Part shown: positions 25,401-44,470 of the stretch, in pieces
Position numbering within the stretch: position 1 is the stretch's first letter
How the letters are laid out: each line of letters starts with the position of its first letter
Assembly: GCA_022432975.1 (NCBI GenBank)
Contig: CM039514.1
Coordinates: 5,811,519-5,875,518, forward strand
Direction of reading: 5' to 3'
DNA: 64,000 nucleotides
Source: Begonia masoniana
Lineage: Eukaryota > Streptophyta > Magnoliopsida > Cucurbitales > Begoniaceae
Position numbers and translations under genes: made by a program
The notes under the pieces: generated by a model
Database searches by the model: none
Told to the model about the DNA's origin: nothing
What the model saw: only the letters and a program-made list of their open reading frames with translations

Positions 25401-27352
25401 TGAAGGGAAGGAGCAGTCCCGAGACTTTTTGGTGATTTTCTTTGTTCAAGGAGTTGTAGCATGCCTTTTGTCACTTGCCTCCATTTTTTTCATACATTTT
25501 GCACATCAAATACATAAATTTTTATTGGTAAAAAAAGTTCAAGAAACAGTAGTTTTGATTTCAATTTTTAATTCTTCAATTTAATATGTATATAACAACC
25601 TAAACAATGATTTTTTTTATATGAAATTTAATCGAATGGTTATTGTCTTAATTAGGAGCTTCTTAGTGACTTTTTAATATTAATTTTCAGCAAGGAAGGG
25701 CTGGTAGCATTGGTTGAGTACAATGAAAAGAAAATGTTTGAGGTGAAACTGAAGGAAATGAAGTCTGCATTAACTACCCAAATCGCGGAGGAAACTGACA
25801 TATCTGAGGTTATAGAAACTGTAAAGCAGCGTGTGAAAGATGCGAAATTGCCTGATATTGAGGTGGTGCGGGTCCTGTGGGATGTCATTATGGACGCCGT
25901 TCAGTGGTCGGGGAAGAACCAGCAACAAAATGCTAATTCAGCTCTTCGCCAGGTATCTATTCAATGAAGATCAGCTTGCTGGTATAGACATAGATGTTTG
26001 AAATACTTTGCTAACTGCCCATTCTTCATCGTATGTTATCATAAATGTTTTAGATTATTCCATTTATGTGTTAAATCAAAGACCTGAACTAAAAGAAGTT
26101 CGTTCTTCATATGCTTGTGTTACTCAGATTCTTATTTATCCTTCCCATCAATGTCATTTCAACTAAAGAACTTAATTTCTTACAACTGATGAACAATATG
26201 GAAGGTGTTTCCTTGTATATATATATTTTTTCATATTTATACTAGCATTGGAAATTCAGGTGAAAACATGGGCAGAGCTTTTAAACACTTTCTGCACTAA
26301 TGGGAAACTTGAACTGGAGCTGATGTACAAAGTTCAAATGCAATGCTATGAAGATGCTAAGCTGATGAAGCTATTTCCTGAAATAATTCGATCTCTCTAT
26401 GACGAGGATGTGCTAGCGGAGGACACAATCCTCCATTGGTTCCGCAAAGGATCCAATCCAAAGGGCAGGTATGTGTGTTTGTTTGTTTTAGAATTATTCT
26501 GTCAATTTATGGAGAACTAGCTTGCACCATACTCCGCACGGGCTACTGAAAGTTCAAAAAAAAAAAAAGATCTTTGCACAATTAATCAAACTAAATGTTG
26601 GAATTATTGGTTTTTCTTTTATCAGTAGAAGGAGATGGTTCTATTGAAAAATTCGGAATGGCATATACTGTCATGGAATAGGAACCGAATTCAATTTTGA
26701 AAACAATCACCCCAGTTCTTAACATCAGTAGTGTTGGATTCCATTCTTTAATTATGATTTGACTAACTTCTGTATAGAACCCTACAGTTATCAGCATCTC
26801 TTGTAAGATTGATATTTAATTTCAGCATTCTAGTTACAATTACTGGGCCATGTAATGCTCTAGATATATGATTTGACTTGAAAAAAATTGTGAACTTTCT
26901 ACTGAAATACATTGGTTGAAGAAAAAGAGGATGGAACCAATCTCCTGCGTTAATGTTGGTTTGGCATTAGCTTAGTTGGGCCGAGAAAGTTGACGAGGGA
27001 ACAGAAGTTTTTCCGTAGTTTCATGGAGTGACGTTTATTGGTGTCTCATTGCCTCTTATCGTGTATTCAGTGTGACAAGTGTTTGTAGCATTATGCCGGT
27101 TGTGATTAGTCTTGGGTTTTCTTTTTGTATGGCTTTTTTATTTTGGTGTAAAGATGAAGGTATTACTGATTTCTCTTTGTAAACCCTCTTGGGGTGGTTA
27201 GCCTTTAGCTTATCCGTCGCATGTCGATTCCTTTCTTGCTTTCTTTCTTAATACTATTTTCGATAACTGGATAAAAATGATGCAGGCAAAGCTTTGTGAA
27301 AGCCCTGGAGCCCTTTGTGACATGGCTGGAGGAAGCAGAAGAAGAGGATTGA
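22458..27352 (+). CDS. eIF5-mimic protein (BZW-type, W2 domain)
   Basis: 5MP/BZW proteins resemble the eIF5 C-terminal domain, bind eIF2 and eIF3, and tune start-codon choice. Exons: 22458-22462, 22993-23016, 23920-24025, 24140-24208, 24655-25148, 25691-25952, 26260-26468 and 27286-27352. All boundaries are GT-AG and in phase, giving 411 residues. The first coding exon holds only ATGAG. The protein continues SKEKPTLGG, then GARIKTRKRNIAAPLDPAAF, a MIF4G-like helical body, and the W2 domain in the last two exons, with acidic/aromatic patches ending FVTWLEEAEEED. A CT-rich leader at 22330-22380 probably marks the 5' UTR. No frame damage was seen. It lies just right of the MULE-like element, whose end at 22118 is about 340 bp upstream of the start codon. 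Confidence 0.93.
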
Positions 27353-27410
27353 CTTGCTTTCGCGCAGCCGAGGAAGCAGAAGAAGATGATTGACTTGCTT
27401 TCGGGCAGCC
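27329..27410 (+). repeat. 41-bp duplication over the eIF5-mimic stop codon
   Basis: The block GAGGAAGCAGAAGAAGA...GCAGCC at 27329-27369 is repeated at 27370-27410 with two substitutions. The first copy carries the last codons and the stop, so the second is 3' UTR. Confidence 0.85.
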
Positions 27411-27708
27411 GATGATTATGGTATAAACTTCATAGTTTGTTCTACTATTTTACTCAATTATGAAACCCAACTCAGAAAATCGTGGTGTGTTACTTATGTA
27501 ATGGTGTTGTCATTCTGTCTAACGTGTCGTGCAATAATCGCCGTGGCTTGCTGTTCCGTTGACATTGCTTTGTTCAGAATCATGTCGTCTGCTGGGATGG
27601 CTTGGTTTTTATAAAAGTATTTGATTGTGTTATTGGTTTCTAGCTTTACTTTGTGCCAGATTTGTTATTTTTGTTTGAAACATCTTCCCAATGTTAGGTA
27701 GATGGGTT

Positions 27709-28211
<503 letters not shown>

Positions 28212-28627
28212 TTTAGCGAGGAGAGAGAAGACTGTGTTTGTTGTTTAGAGAGAGAGAGATGTCTTAACCTTATTTTCAACTTGTTAGAAAATGAAGTGGA
28301 GAGCAAATTGTAGTTTCATAGAATGTCTTGTTTGATAAAGTCCTTGCATGTGTCAAAATCTATGAATTCTAGGACTTGAATTATTGATCAACAATGTCCG
28401 CGTTTATTAGTATTAGTCTCGATCTGGGTACGCGCAAAACTATGAGAAATATGAGATTAATTTAGATGGGGCATAGTTTTTGTTGTTTTGTAATTAAATA
28501 TGATGACAAATTTGACCAAACCATACAAAAAAAAACAAACAAATAAATATGACATTAAATGACTCCTATAATTTATGTCCCATAGTTGTCTCACATTTTT
28601 CACATTTTCTGTAATTTATCCAACTAC

Positions 28628-30594
<1,967 letters not shown>

Positions 30595-33500
30595 ATGGGG
30601 TCCTGCCTTTCGATTGAAAGCGGGAGCCCTATTCCTGGATCACCAAGTTCTCCCGCGATGGGAGCTAAGAAGAGAAAAACGACGAAAAAACGATTAGGAT
30701 CACGTAATTCTTCGTTTGACAATCGAAGGGAAGATCCTCTGCATCGAATTCCAGGGAGGATGTTCTTGAATGGATCTAGTGAAGTTGCTTCTTTGTTCAC
30801 TCAACAGGGTAGGAAAGGGACCAACCAAGACGCCATGATTGTTTGGGAGGTTAGCTCTCTCCTATCTTTCTTGCTATGTCATTCGGTTGTGCATAATAAT
30901 ATTTGTCGTGGTTAGTGGGGATAGATGATGGAATGCATTTGCTCTTGTTAAATATGCTTATGAAAATTAACTTCTTACGAGAAATCCTCTGAGAAATCAA
31001 TTTTAGTAGAAAATAAAAGAATATTCAAGGGGAATATATGTAATTTTCCAAACATAAGATTGAAAACATGATGAGAAACACCGCTCGGCTTTAGCTATGT
31101 CTTTCTGATTAGAAATAATCATAGCATAAAGATATTGCCTAAAATACTTAGAATTATAAGCCACTTTCCAATTTGGAAGCTGATATTTTCCCACTCACCA
31201 CTTTTGTTCTCTAGCTAAGTATGGTGGATTGCATTTTTCATGCAGTTGTCTTGTATTTATTGTATTAAATCTCCTCAATTTGAAGTTTTACGAGAAAAAA
31301 GCCGCACGAGTCATCAGTTGTGTGGTGTCATTTTGTAGGCAAGAAATGAATATGAATGTTACAAGTCATGACGTCTTGCATTTCCTATTGTTGGATATAT
31401 TTAGGTCATTGATTTCATTTCAAATTCAATCAACCAATAATAGTAGCAAATTGGATAGAAATAACTTAGATTTAGTCATGGATAAATTTGGAGAGAAACA
31501 CATGAAGGAGATTGATTCTACTTACTTCATATGACATAATTCATATTCCGATACTTCCTAAATTTCTTATCTCAGGACATTGTTAAAGTGCATATATTTG
31601 TGTAGTCGATACTAACTCTATTGTATAAAATTATATAGAATTTCGGTTCAAGAAGTGACACGATCTTCTGTGGGGTGTTCGATGGGCACGGACCGTATGG
31701 CCATATGGTTGCAAGGAAAGTGAGGGACTCTCTTCCCCTGAAAGTGAAAGCCCAGTGGGAATTCAATTCAGTGTCTGAAGAAGTTGTCCCAGAACTCAGT
31801 CCTAATGCTAATGGAGGAACAATCCTGGATGACGACGAAGGAGTTCCTGGAGCCGCCATTGACGGCACCCTATTGGAGAAGCCTGCCGAAAGTTTTCGTA
31901 CATTGAAGGAATCGTTTTTAAAGGCTTCTAAACTTATGGACAGAGAATTGAGGATGCACCCGAATATTGATTGTTTCTGTAGCGGGACTACGGCCGTGAC
32001 TTTGGTCAAGCAGGTTTCTGTCTGATGATTTTGAGAAAGATGTGAATTTGTTGTTTTAGATTTTTTCTTCATTTTTTTAGTGGTTTTGGCTGTTTTTTTC
32101 AGGGGGGAAATCTTGTTATTGGAAATGTTGGAGATTCCAGAGCTGTAATGGCTACCAGAGATGAAGATGACTCCCTTGTTGCAGTTCAGTTGACTGTTGA
32201 TCTGAAACCAAATCTTCCTGGTTAGTCTCTCTTTCTCTCTCTAGATTTAGTTGATAGTTCTATTTAGTTAGGGTGAGAAGTAAAAAGAGTACTTTGCCCA
32301 CATTTCGAATGCGAGATCTGGGTCAAAATTCACATCGATTAAACAAATCATTGGAAAGAAATAAACATTAATCATTGCAGAGAAGTTTTGCTATTTTGGT
32401 TGTTTGTATAGATTTCTTTTTTGTCCTTCGCAGGCGAAGAAGAGAGAATCCGCAGCTGTAAAGGTCGGGTCTTTGCTCTTCAAGACGAACCAGAGGTTGC
32501 TCGAGTATGGCTTCCAAACAGCGACTCCCCAGGCCTGGCTATGGCGAGAGCTTTTGGAGATTTTTGTCTCAAGGATTTCGGTCTAATATCTGTTCCCGAA
32601 ATAACTTGTCATCGACTAACCGACAAGGATGAATTTGTCGTCATGGCCACCGATGGGGTATGAGATGAATTGTTTTCAGGCAATATATAATCAACTCGAT
32701 TAATGTCAACTCAACAATGTAACCTCGTCTCGATTAATAAAACTTGGATCGGTTTGGTTGTGACAGATATGGGACGTTTTATCGAACTCGGAAGTAGTAG
32801 AGATTGTAGCATCAGCCCCATCACGATCGACTGCAGCTCGAGCTCTCGTAGAGACAGCAGTTCGAGCTTGGCGGTGTAAATATCCCACTTCCAAAGTCGA
32901 TGATTGTGCTGTAGTTTGCCTCTTCCTCGATTCGAACTCGAACTCGAACTCGAACTCGAACTCGAACTCGAACTCGAACTCGAACTCGAACTCGAACTCG
33001 AACTCGAACTCGAACTCGAACTCGAACTCGAACTCGAACTCGAACTCGAACTCGAACTCGAACTCGAACTCGAACTCGAACTCGAACTCGAACTCGAACT
33101 CGAACTCGAACTCGAACTCGAACTCGAACTCGAACTCGAACTCGAACTCGAACTCGAACTCGAACTCGAACTCGAACTCGAACTCGAACTCGAACTCGAA
33201 CTCGAACTCGAACTCGAACTCGAACTCGAACTCGAACTCGAACTCGAACTCGAACTCGAACTCGAACTCGAACTCGAACTCGAACTCGAACTCGAACTCG
33301 AACTCGAACTCGAACTCGAACTCGAACTCGAACTCGAACTCGAACTCGAACTCGAACTCGAACTCGAACTCGAACTCGAACTCGAACTCGAACTCGAACT
33401 CGAACTCGAACTCGAACTCGAACTCGAACTCGAACTCGAACTCGAACTCGAACTCGAACTCGAACTCGAACTCGAACTCGAACTCGAACTCGAACTCGAA

Positions 33501-34011
33501 CTCGAACTCGAACTCGAACTCGAACTCGAACTCGAACTCGAACTCGAACTCGAACTCGAACTCGAACTCGAACTCGAACTCGAACTCGAACTCGAACTCG
33601 AACTCGAACTCGAACTCGAACTCGAACTCGAACTCGAACTCGAACTCGAACTCGAACTCGAACTCGAACTCGAACTCGAACTCGAACTCGAACTCGAACT
33701 CGAACTCGAACTCGAACTCGAACTCGAACTCGAACTCGAACTCGAACTCGAACTCGAACTCGAACTCGAACTCGAACTCGAACTCGAACTCGAACTCGAA
33801 CTCGAACTCGAACTCGAACTCGAACTCGAACTCGAACTCGAACTCGAACTCGAACTCGAACTCGAACTCGAACTCGAACTCGAACTCGAACTCGAACTCG
33901 AACTCGAACTCGAACTCGAACTCGAACTCGAACTCGAACTCGAACTCGGAACTCGACTCGATCGAACTCGAACTCGAACTCGAACTCAAACGTCCTGTCA
34001 TCGGCCTCTAA
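30595..34011 (+). CDS. Protein phosphatase 2C, clade E type, with expanded Ser-Asn tract (copy A)
   Basis: Mg/Mn-dependent Ser/Thr phosphatase. Exons: 30595-30849, 31639-32013, 32103-32220, 32434-32657, and 32767 onward. The N-terminus MGSCLS fits N-myristoylation plus palmitoylation, so membrane attachment is likely. Metal-site motifs are all present: KGTNQDAM, VFDGHGPYGH, SGTTAVTLV, GNVGDSRAV, MATDGIWDVLSN and DDCAVVCLF. The catalytic domain is complete before the repeat. The last exon then enters a 1,017-bp TCGAAC tract that encodes about 169 Ser-Asn pairs in frame. At 33949-33962 irregular units shift the frame and translation stops at 34009. Copy B (61063-63312) shows the normal tail, with only three Ser-Asn pairs and an extra 80 or so residues. 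Copy A also has an extra G near 34126 and a small deletion near 34180, so its tail is decaying. Confidence 0.85.
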
Positions 34012-34968
34012 TGACAAATCCAAAGACCATCTCTACTCCGAAGTCCGAGTTTGCAACGGCGGAGCTGCCATTAGCGGGGACCTCTCCCGACACAGTGATC
34101 TGAACCGGTCGGGAACGATACGGGACTGTCAAAGACATTTTAGTCGAAGAAGAAGATGAGGCCAATTTGGCAGAAAGGGCGGCTCTAGAAGGAGTGTCGA
34201 GAGTAAACACGTTATTAACTCTGCCGAGATTTGTTCCAACTAAGAAGGACAAGGTTCGGTGATGACGTAAGCGAAGGAGGGTGTGCCTTATGCTTGCTTG
34301 ATCCGGGAGATCGAGCCATGAGCCGAGACGGTTCGAGATTATGTGTTTATTTAAAGTACTTGCTTGATTTTGTTGTCGTGTGATATTGATTACATTTTTC
34401 CATAACTGTAATGGTTGAAGCTTCTATAATTTATCTCACGTTTTAGATTTTTAATTTTTCAAAATAAAATTCCTTTTTCGATGAATATTCTACGTCGTTA
34501 TTGACCTCAAAAGACGACGCGTAAAGTGAAAAACCAAACTGTGAAATTCGATTAGATGTTGATTTTCTTAGCAAAATAACTAAAATCGCGTAAGCATATA
34601 TAGGTTTTTCTCGGGTTTGGACTGAATGTGAGTTATTTTTATGAATCGATTCAATAACCGAGAATCGAATTGTGACCACTTGTTTCTTCGTATGCCAAAC
34701 TAAGAACAGGGAGTAAATGCAGCAAAACCGAATTGAAATCACTAATTCGTTTCGGCTCCATCGGCTTTGTCCTACTTTGCCGGCTCCATCTGATTACGTT
34801 GATTTGATCACAAAAAACATTGTCCAAAAAAGAAATTAAGCTTTTAAACTATAATTTGAAAATTATAAAAGCTTTATTTTAAACTTTTAATTCTGGTTTT
34901 ATTTATTTAAGTAAATAAAAGCTTTCAAATTTATTTTAAATAATTTTCATTCCACAAAATCGGGTTTT
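30691..34968 (+). repeat. Segmental duplication, copy A
   Basis: Homologous to 60994-64000 over exons, introns and more than 600 bp downstream of the PP2C gene. It differs by the hexanucleotide expansion, by an unshared stretch in intron 1 (about 30896-31243 here), and by scattered substitutions. Confidence 0.93.
32932..33948 (+). repeat. Hexanucleotide (TCGAAC)n expansion, about 169 units
   Basis: A 1,017-bp run of TCGAAC units, pure by eye, inside the last PP2C exon and in frame as Ser-Asn. The duplicate locus has only TCGAACTCGAACTCAAAC at about 63012-63029. Confidence 0.96.
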
Positions 34969-35097
34969 GAATTTTGATTTCCTCTCCAATCCTTTCCTAA
35001 TTCTTCTGAAACTGCACTCACCTTGTCTATATATATATACAGCCTACGTTCAGTCTTCCACGATCATTCTTTTCTTGTTTCCATTACTTCCAAAACA
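34262..35097. promoter_or_regulatory. Intergenic region between PP2C copy A and the DEAH helicase
   Basis: About 0.8 kb. It starts with the PP2C 3' flank shared with copy B and ends with a TATATATATATAC stretch at about 35028-35040, roughly 60 bp before the helicase start codon, a plausible TATA region. Confidence 0.45.
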
Positions 35098-38699
<3,602 letters not shown>

Positions 38700-39003
38700 T
38701 ACATTCATTTTGCTTTCTTTCATATATGTTAAGATTTGTATAGAGTAATTGGTTAGTATTTTTCTTCGTTTGAATGATTTAATTTGAATAATTTTTTTAT
38801 TTTATTCTCTAAGCTTGTATATAAGTATCAAATACAAAATCATCATTGTTATCTAACTAACTTCACTTTTAAAGTTCGATCCAAAAATTTCACCGATAAA
38901 TCAAATACAAAATACTCATAAAATTATAAGACTTTATTAGGAAAAAAGAAAAAGAAAAAGAAAAAGAAAAAGAGGGTTGGAAAAAGAAAGAATCCTCGAT
39001 TGA

Positions 39004-42000
39004 TTATGACGTGAGTTTCAAGTTCTTCAATGCTGAAGTAAGTAGAGGGAGCTTTTGAGGAGCTCTTTGCTTGTAATCCTTCTGTAATGCAATGGCTGCT
39101 GAGTGTCGGTAGCTCTTGGCTCTCTTTATCTTCTTTGTTTTTCCCTTTCGATAGCTGTCCAATGGCAAAAGTACACTGCATAAAAAATACAGCTTTCATT
39201 CGATTAACAACGAGAAAAATAGACATGTCTATTGGCCAAGTTAGTAATTGCAGAACAACAATTTGTGCACAGAGAGAGAGAGAGAGAGCTCACCAAGGTA
39301 ACACCAAAAAGTGCTCTGGTATTTTTTCCACCAGTGAGATCTATTGTGGAAGCATAGTATTTCTTTGCAGTTCCAAGATTTTCGAGACCACCAAGCGTGT
39401 ATAAAACCTATACTCATAAGGAAACAAGCAAGAGTCAACGGCTAATCAAACATATTTTAACTAGTATATTGCTATTACAAGAAGGTTTCCGACATTCGAA
39501 CTATGAGGAGACGAAGTAGTTGGACATTTTCCAAATACAAATATTGCGACTGAATACGGAGCTGTGTAAAAAAGAAATGAAGAAGCTACTTACATCAGCA
39601 TAGGCCCAGTGATGTAGAGGAATGGTGGGTTGAGATAGTATAAGCTCCTCATAGCAGAACAAGGCTTGCTTGTACCTTCATTCGTATTAAGATAAACCGA
39701 CCATAGACTTACGAGAAAATAAGATTATATATATTTTTTTCGAACTTTTAAAGTGAAAGAAAAGTAAAGACTGACTCACATTTGGAGTGAGACATACAAT
39801 TCAGCCAGTTCTCTCCAATCATCATGATCGGCCATAAATCTAATAACGAGATAAAAAAAAAAATCAGCATTTTCACAAGATCCGATTAAGTAGATTGCGT
39901 AAAATTTTCATAAACAAATTCTGTCTCACATTTCAAGATACTTGTTAAGGCGTTCAATGGCCACGATACTATTGTCTTGCGCCTTCGCCATAGCAACTCG
40001 CCGCTAATGCACTATCTATTTACGAAATAACAAATACTTGTCATGCTTATTAAATAACACATTTTTAAGCAGTTAAAACAGAAAAGAAAAAACTTGGTCA
40101 AATGGATTATCTTCCAAAAGACTTGAATAAGCTTTTTCTGCCTCAGCCCACAAACCCTTCGCTTCAAGCAACATAACTTCCAGCAATCCTATATTTTTTT
40201 TTTCCACAAGAGGGAAAGACAAATTATTGAGTTATAATCAATTCCAACAACTTCAAATATGAAAAATGTAGGATCGATCATGCATGAATCTCATACGATT
40301 ATATAATTTCTTGTCACACTTAATATCGTCAGAAATCATAAAGGGAAAAATATTGTTATTTCATTCTGACTAGAAAGCAAAAGAAAAATGAGTATATTCT
40401 AAAATGTTTCGATTTATAGACTATCTACTAATCATAACCCTAGTATGTTGCCAAGGAACTATATAACCATGAGATTTTACCTTAAATATTACACCACTTT
40501 GTTCCATCCCTAGAAACAAAAAGGGACAAGTATGCCCAGTCTTCAAAAGATCCTTACTTTTTGCTTAGCATCAAGGAAGCGTCTTTTGTTCAATTTAAAA
40601 GTTGAAATATCGTTAGAGCAACAATCCACTCCCAAAAACATATGTTTACAGTTCGGAGTCATGGGCCATTCAACATTTCTACACATTGTTTAGAAAGCGG
40701 AAGTGAGAAAAAAAATGAAGCAATTAATCTTTATAACAAAACTAAGTCTTAAAGAAATGAGTTATCAAGTGATGAATGACTGACTAGTCATTATTTACCA
40801 TAACTTTATAAGTAAACTGATAATATCACGCATGGGAACGCTTATAGAAAGCGTGTAATGAACGTAGTTCATCTTAACTTACCAACTCTTTTACTTTCTG
40901 GAAACTTCTTACTTATGACCTTTATGCAATCCTACAAGATAGAATATTGAAACCCTCAACTTCAAGACAAAATAATCAATGGTTTAGTTCCCGATTTTAA
41001 ACCTCTGAGGTTGAAAAGAGACAAGGACAATAGTTCAAGTGACATTAAAAAAGAACGAGAGAAAATCAAGCATAAACACAAGGCTAAGGCAAAGGCAAAT
41101 AAATTGGAAGTATGTAGTTAAAAAATTCAAGAAAGTCATTAGAAGCCAGAAACAAGCCAAGGAAATTTTCAAATTACATAAAAATTTTGCATCAAAAACT
41201 TGTCTTTCTTAAAAGTAACCGGATATTTTACTTTAATGGTTTAACGACTGATGCTATCATAAAATAATAAGCTTCGTAAATCAACAAGAGAAATACAGAT
41301 TGTCATTCACAAATAGCTAAAATGAGCCTCACCTTGTTCATATGATAAGTAGTCAAGGCTTACTCAATAAGCATTTTCTCATTACATATATGAAGTCCGT
41401 CCTAAGGTAGTGAAGTACAAAAGATTAACAACACAAAAACAAAGAAAACCGAAGAAATTTTACCTTTGCGACTTCTAAGGCTTGGCAATCCATTGCAGCA
41501 ATTGCTACTTGCTCATATAGGGTCCATTCTACAAGAATTAAAACATAAATTAAGCCAAAACTGTACCATGAAAAAGACTATTGCCTAAAGGATAAAGAAC
41601 AATTTTTACGAGTGTGAGTGCCTCAGGCTAGTTTTTGGTCATCTCGTCTAATCCCATAATGGCTTAAGCCCATTGGAAACTTAGATAAGTTTCTCTCAGC
41701 TAAAGATAACTTAGTTTTTTTCTCATACACCATTTATATTCCCCTCTGCAGATCAATCTTCCAGCTCAAGTGTTGTTTTACAACCCAATCAAGTTTTACC
41801 AAGAATCAGTACTACATAAAGCTTCACTATTCAATCAAAGTCCCAAACTTGGAACCATAATTACGAAACTATGTACTAGTGAATCAATTTCGCAAATCAA
41901 ACTTTCCCACTAAAGCAGTTCTAACTTCGATAGTCGACCCAATTGAGTCGAAACGTACTTGAAGACATCCATTCACAGAATTCAAAATTTGAAAAAAATT

Positions 42001-42242
42001 GCTTGAATCTCGGAATCACTTGACGAAATACGAAAAAGGGGGGATTGAAACTCACCATAGTAACCCAAAGTTGATCGCTTTTTGGGATCATTCAAGATTA
42101 ACAAGCCGTACTTCAAAACCCTGTCTGGACGTCGAACATTGAGTTTCCTAACCAGACAAAGGTACTCCCAATCCCCTCCTCCTCCATTATCGACCTGGTT
42201 TTCGAGACTGTTCAACCGGGTCTCCTCTGCTTTGCTCACCAT
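39004..42242 (-). CDS. EMC2: ER membrane protein complex subunit 2 (TPR protein)
   Basis: Cytosolic TPR scaffold of the EMC, which inserts membrane proteins into the ER. Nine minus-strand exons: 42242-42056, 41528-41464, 40931-40883, 40188-40094, 40003-39930, 39839-39780, 39675-39594, 39407-39294 and 39175-39004. The product starts MVSKAEETRLNSLENQVDNG and contains GDWEYLCLVRKL, LLEAKGLWAEAEKAYSSLLE and a TGGKNTRAL segment, ending KLTS. About 298 residues, as expected. Two oddities: the exon 4/5 junction lacks four residues usually present (Q joins directly to RRVAMAKA), and the last exon has one extra C near 39105 that shifts the frame before the conserved end. A 172-bp last exon, where 171 fits, supports a single-base insertion. 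Most junctions were checked for phase. Confidence 0.87.
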
Positions 42243-43382
42243 CTTCGTCAATTCACAGACAGACCCGATCGGAGTTCAATCCTGCTCTTCCCTCTAAGGT
42301 GAAATTTTTATTGTCTCCCCGGAGTTGATCTTTTCTAGCGCAGAGAGAACGATCTAGCGAGAGGCAGAATGTTATTGCCGTCGAACCAAGTACCAATACT
42401 GCACTTTTAGTACATACACTTGTTGTATTGAAGCGAATATCCTCCAGCCACAACGAACAACAAAATAACAATAAAAATGACATTTTTTTAGGGATATCGA
42501 GTAGGGGTGTACCTGGTCCCGTCCAATTCTGTTCTGGTCCGGTCTGATTTTGAGAAAAATTAAGACCGGACCAATAATATTCGATTTTTAATTTTAGTAC
42601 CGGTACCATCAAAATTTTTTTAAAGATCGGATCAGAACCGGACCAGAATTTTGGTTCCGGTTCTGGTCTGGTTCCGGTTTTCCCATTGATCAAACAAAAA
42701 AAGTAATACGAAATTAACATCAACAAAAACAACAACAAAACAGGATTTACTGTAAATCATCCCAAAACAGCAACAAAAACAGCAAAGACGCTGAAACATC
42801 CACACTATAGTGTGTCTCCAAATAATCTCTTAAACAATGTAAATTCTTGTGTCAGCATGGTTGTTGTCACACGTTCAACTTTAGTGTTAAATAAAGTAAC
42901 TTTAGGTTGCTTCTTGCTACACTAAGATATCATTGTTGAAATAATAACCATAAAGTTGAATGTCATTTGCGTTCATCTCTTGCCTAGTTTGCATCAATGT
43001 ATCCACTTAAAAATTAATTTTCACTCCTTTGTACTTAAGATCATGATCAAGGGAGTTGTTTACATAATTTTATTGTATCTAAGTGAGAAATTCTTAAAAG
43101 CAGCATAAATTGAGAAACAATGTTAACTAGGAAATTTTATGTCTTATATATAGACAATGGTTAAATTCAAGAGTTGGGGTCGACCACTGTTTAACTCTGG
43201 TCGACTGGTGTATGACTATTACTACATTTATGAGATATGCTTGTTGAACAATTATTTTGTCACGTTGATCACCATGTGTCTATTACCGCTTAAATTTGAA
43301 ATATCAACAATATGTGACAAGACAAAATGCATAACAGAGAAAACAAAAAACCTTAATAGAGAGAGACGATAGAGAGAGAAAG
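42243..43382. other. EMC2 upstream region
   Basis: Contains the EMC2 promoter and 5' UTR. At about 42498-42690 a stretch rich in GGTCCGG/CCGGTTC words (GTAGGGGTGTACCTGGTCCC) resembles the ends of abundant plant MITEs, but I cannot find matching inverted ends. Nothing else was recognised. Confidence 0.4.
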
Positions 43383-44323
43383 TGTGACACCCCTAAATTA
43401 CCAGAGGCGGGAGCGCCGTGTCAATGAGTCAAGATAGCTTATTTGACCGAGGTAAAACAAGTCACTATGCGAGTGTAGTGATCGGCATGGATGAGGAGCC
43501 GTGCTAAGAGCTTGGGCGAGATATCAAGCTAATGGTTGCAAGGCAAGGCAAACAGGGTGATATGGGGCGCCGAAGGCAAGTTGGCCACACCACGAGTCCT
43601 AGACGTGGGGCAAAGTGGTGCGACAAGATCAACAAAGCCGTGTGTGGCAATGTCAAGTAAACCATGGTGCATAAAGACACCGGCCAGGGGCTCAAGGAAG
43701 GAGGGGTGAGGCATCCTCCTTAGGCGTGCTAAAATATTCTAAGTGTTGGAGGGCACTCGAAGCACGCGAGCTGGATCACTTGGAGTGGGGCAGTCCAAAT
43801 CTGGGCGCTGGCCCAGGCGCATATGGCACTGGGCCGAGCGCTGGGCCGATGGGGCAGGCCCACGCGGGAAAGCAAAAGGGCATTTATGTTAGTGCTTCAT
43901 TTATGTTAGTGCTATCATTCATGTTAGTGCTCTCATTATGTTAGTGCTCTCATTTATGCTAGTGCTCTCATTCATGCTAGTGCTCTCATTTATGTTAGTG
44001 CTTGCACTTATGAGTATTCATGTACCATTTGTGTATAAATAGGCCATGAGCAACCAAGCAAAAGAGACCAACCTCGAGTGGGAGAATGTCTTGAGCATTG
44101 TGGTGAGCCGTGGAGATTTTTGTGCTTAGTTCTCGTATTTGGAATACAAGAAGGGTTGGGATCGAGTTTCCCGTACTTGTGGTGTTATTTTATTCTCTTT
44201 CATCTCGCGGGTTTTCATTCGATCTTGATCCATTCATTTGTAGTGAGTCGGCTGAGCCAAGTGCGAGTGCTTGGTTGCCATCACGGGGTGGAAAATTTTG
44301 GGAGCAAAGTTTGACCCGTGACA
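43383..44323 (+). mobile_element. Solo LTR, 941 bp
   Basis: Begins TGTGACACCCC and ends CCCGTGACA, flanked by the exact 5-bp duplication GAAAG at 43378-43382 and 44324-44328. A TATA-like GTATAAATAG lies at about 44032. No second LTR or coding region is attached, so it is a solo LTR. Gypsy-like ends are suggested by TGTGACACCCC but are not decisive. Confidence 0.85.
43885..44010 (+). repeat. 17-18-bp minisatellite inside the solo LTR
   Basis: About seven copies of a TTATGTTAGTGCTCTCA unit with small variations (ATGCTAGTG, CATGTTAGTG). Confidence 0.9.
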
Positions 44324-44470
44324 GAAAGAGATAGAGTTGTAAAGGTTTTTGTGTTCCCTGGTGTTCCTTTCCACCATTTTACACTAAAGTGACCCAAAAA
44401 GATTAGAGAGAGAGAAGAACACAGAAACTTAGAAAATGAGAATAATGAATTATGCATTTGTTTTTAATCT

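Noticed and set aside
32706..34103. Open frames of Glu-Phe, Arg-Val or Leu-Glu repeats across the hexanucleotide tract
   Set aside because: They lie in frames other than the PP2C exon; only the Ser-Asn frame continues the phosphatase.
42498..42690. MITE with GGTCCGG-rich sequence near EMC2
   Set aside because: No inverted ends or target duplication could be found, so it is only noted in the upstream-region entry.
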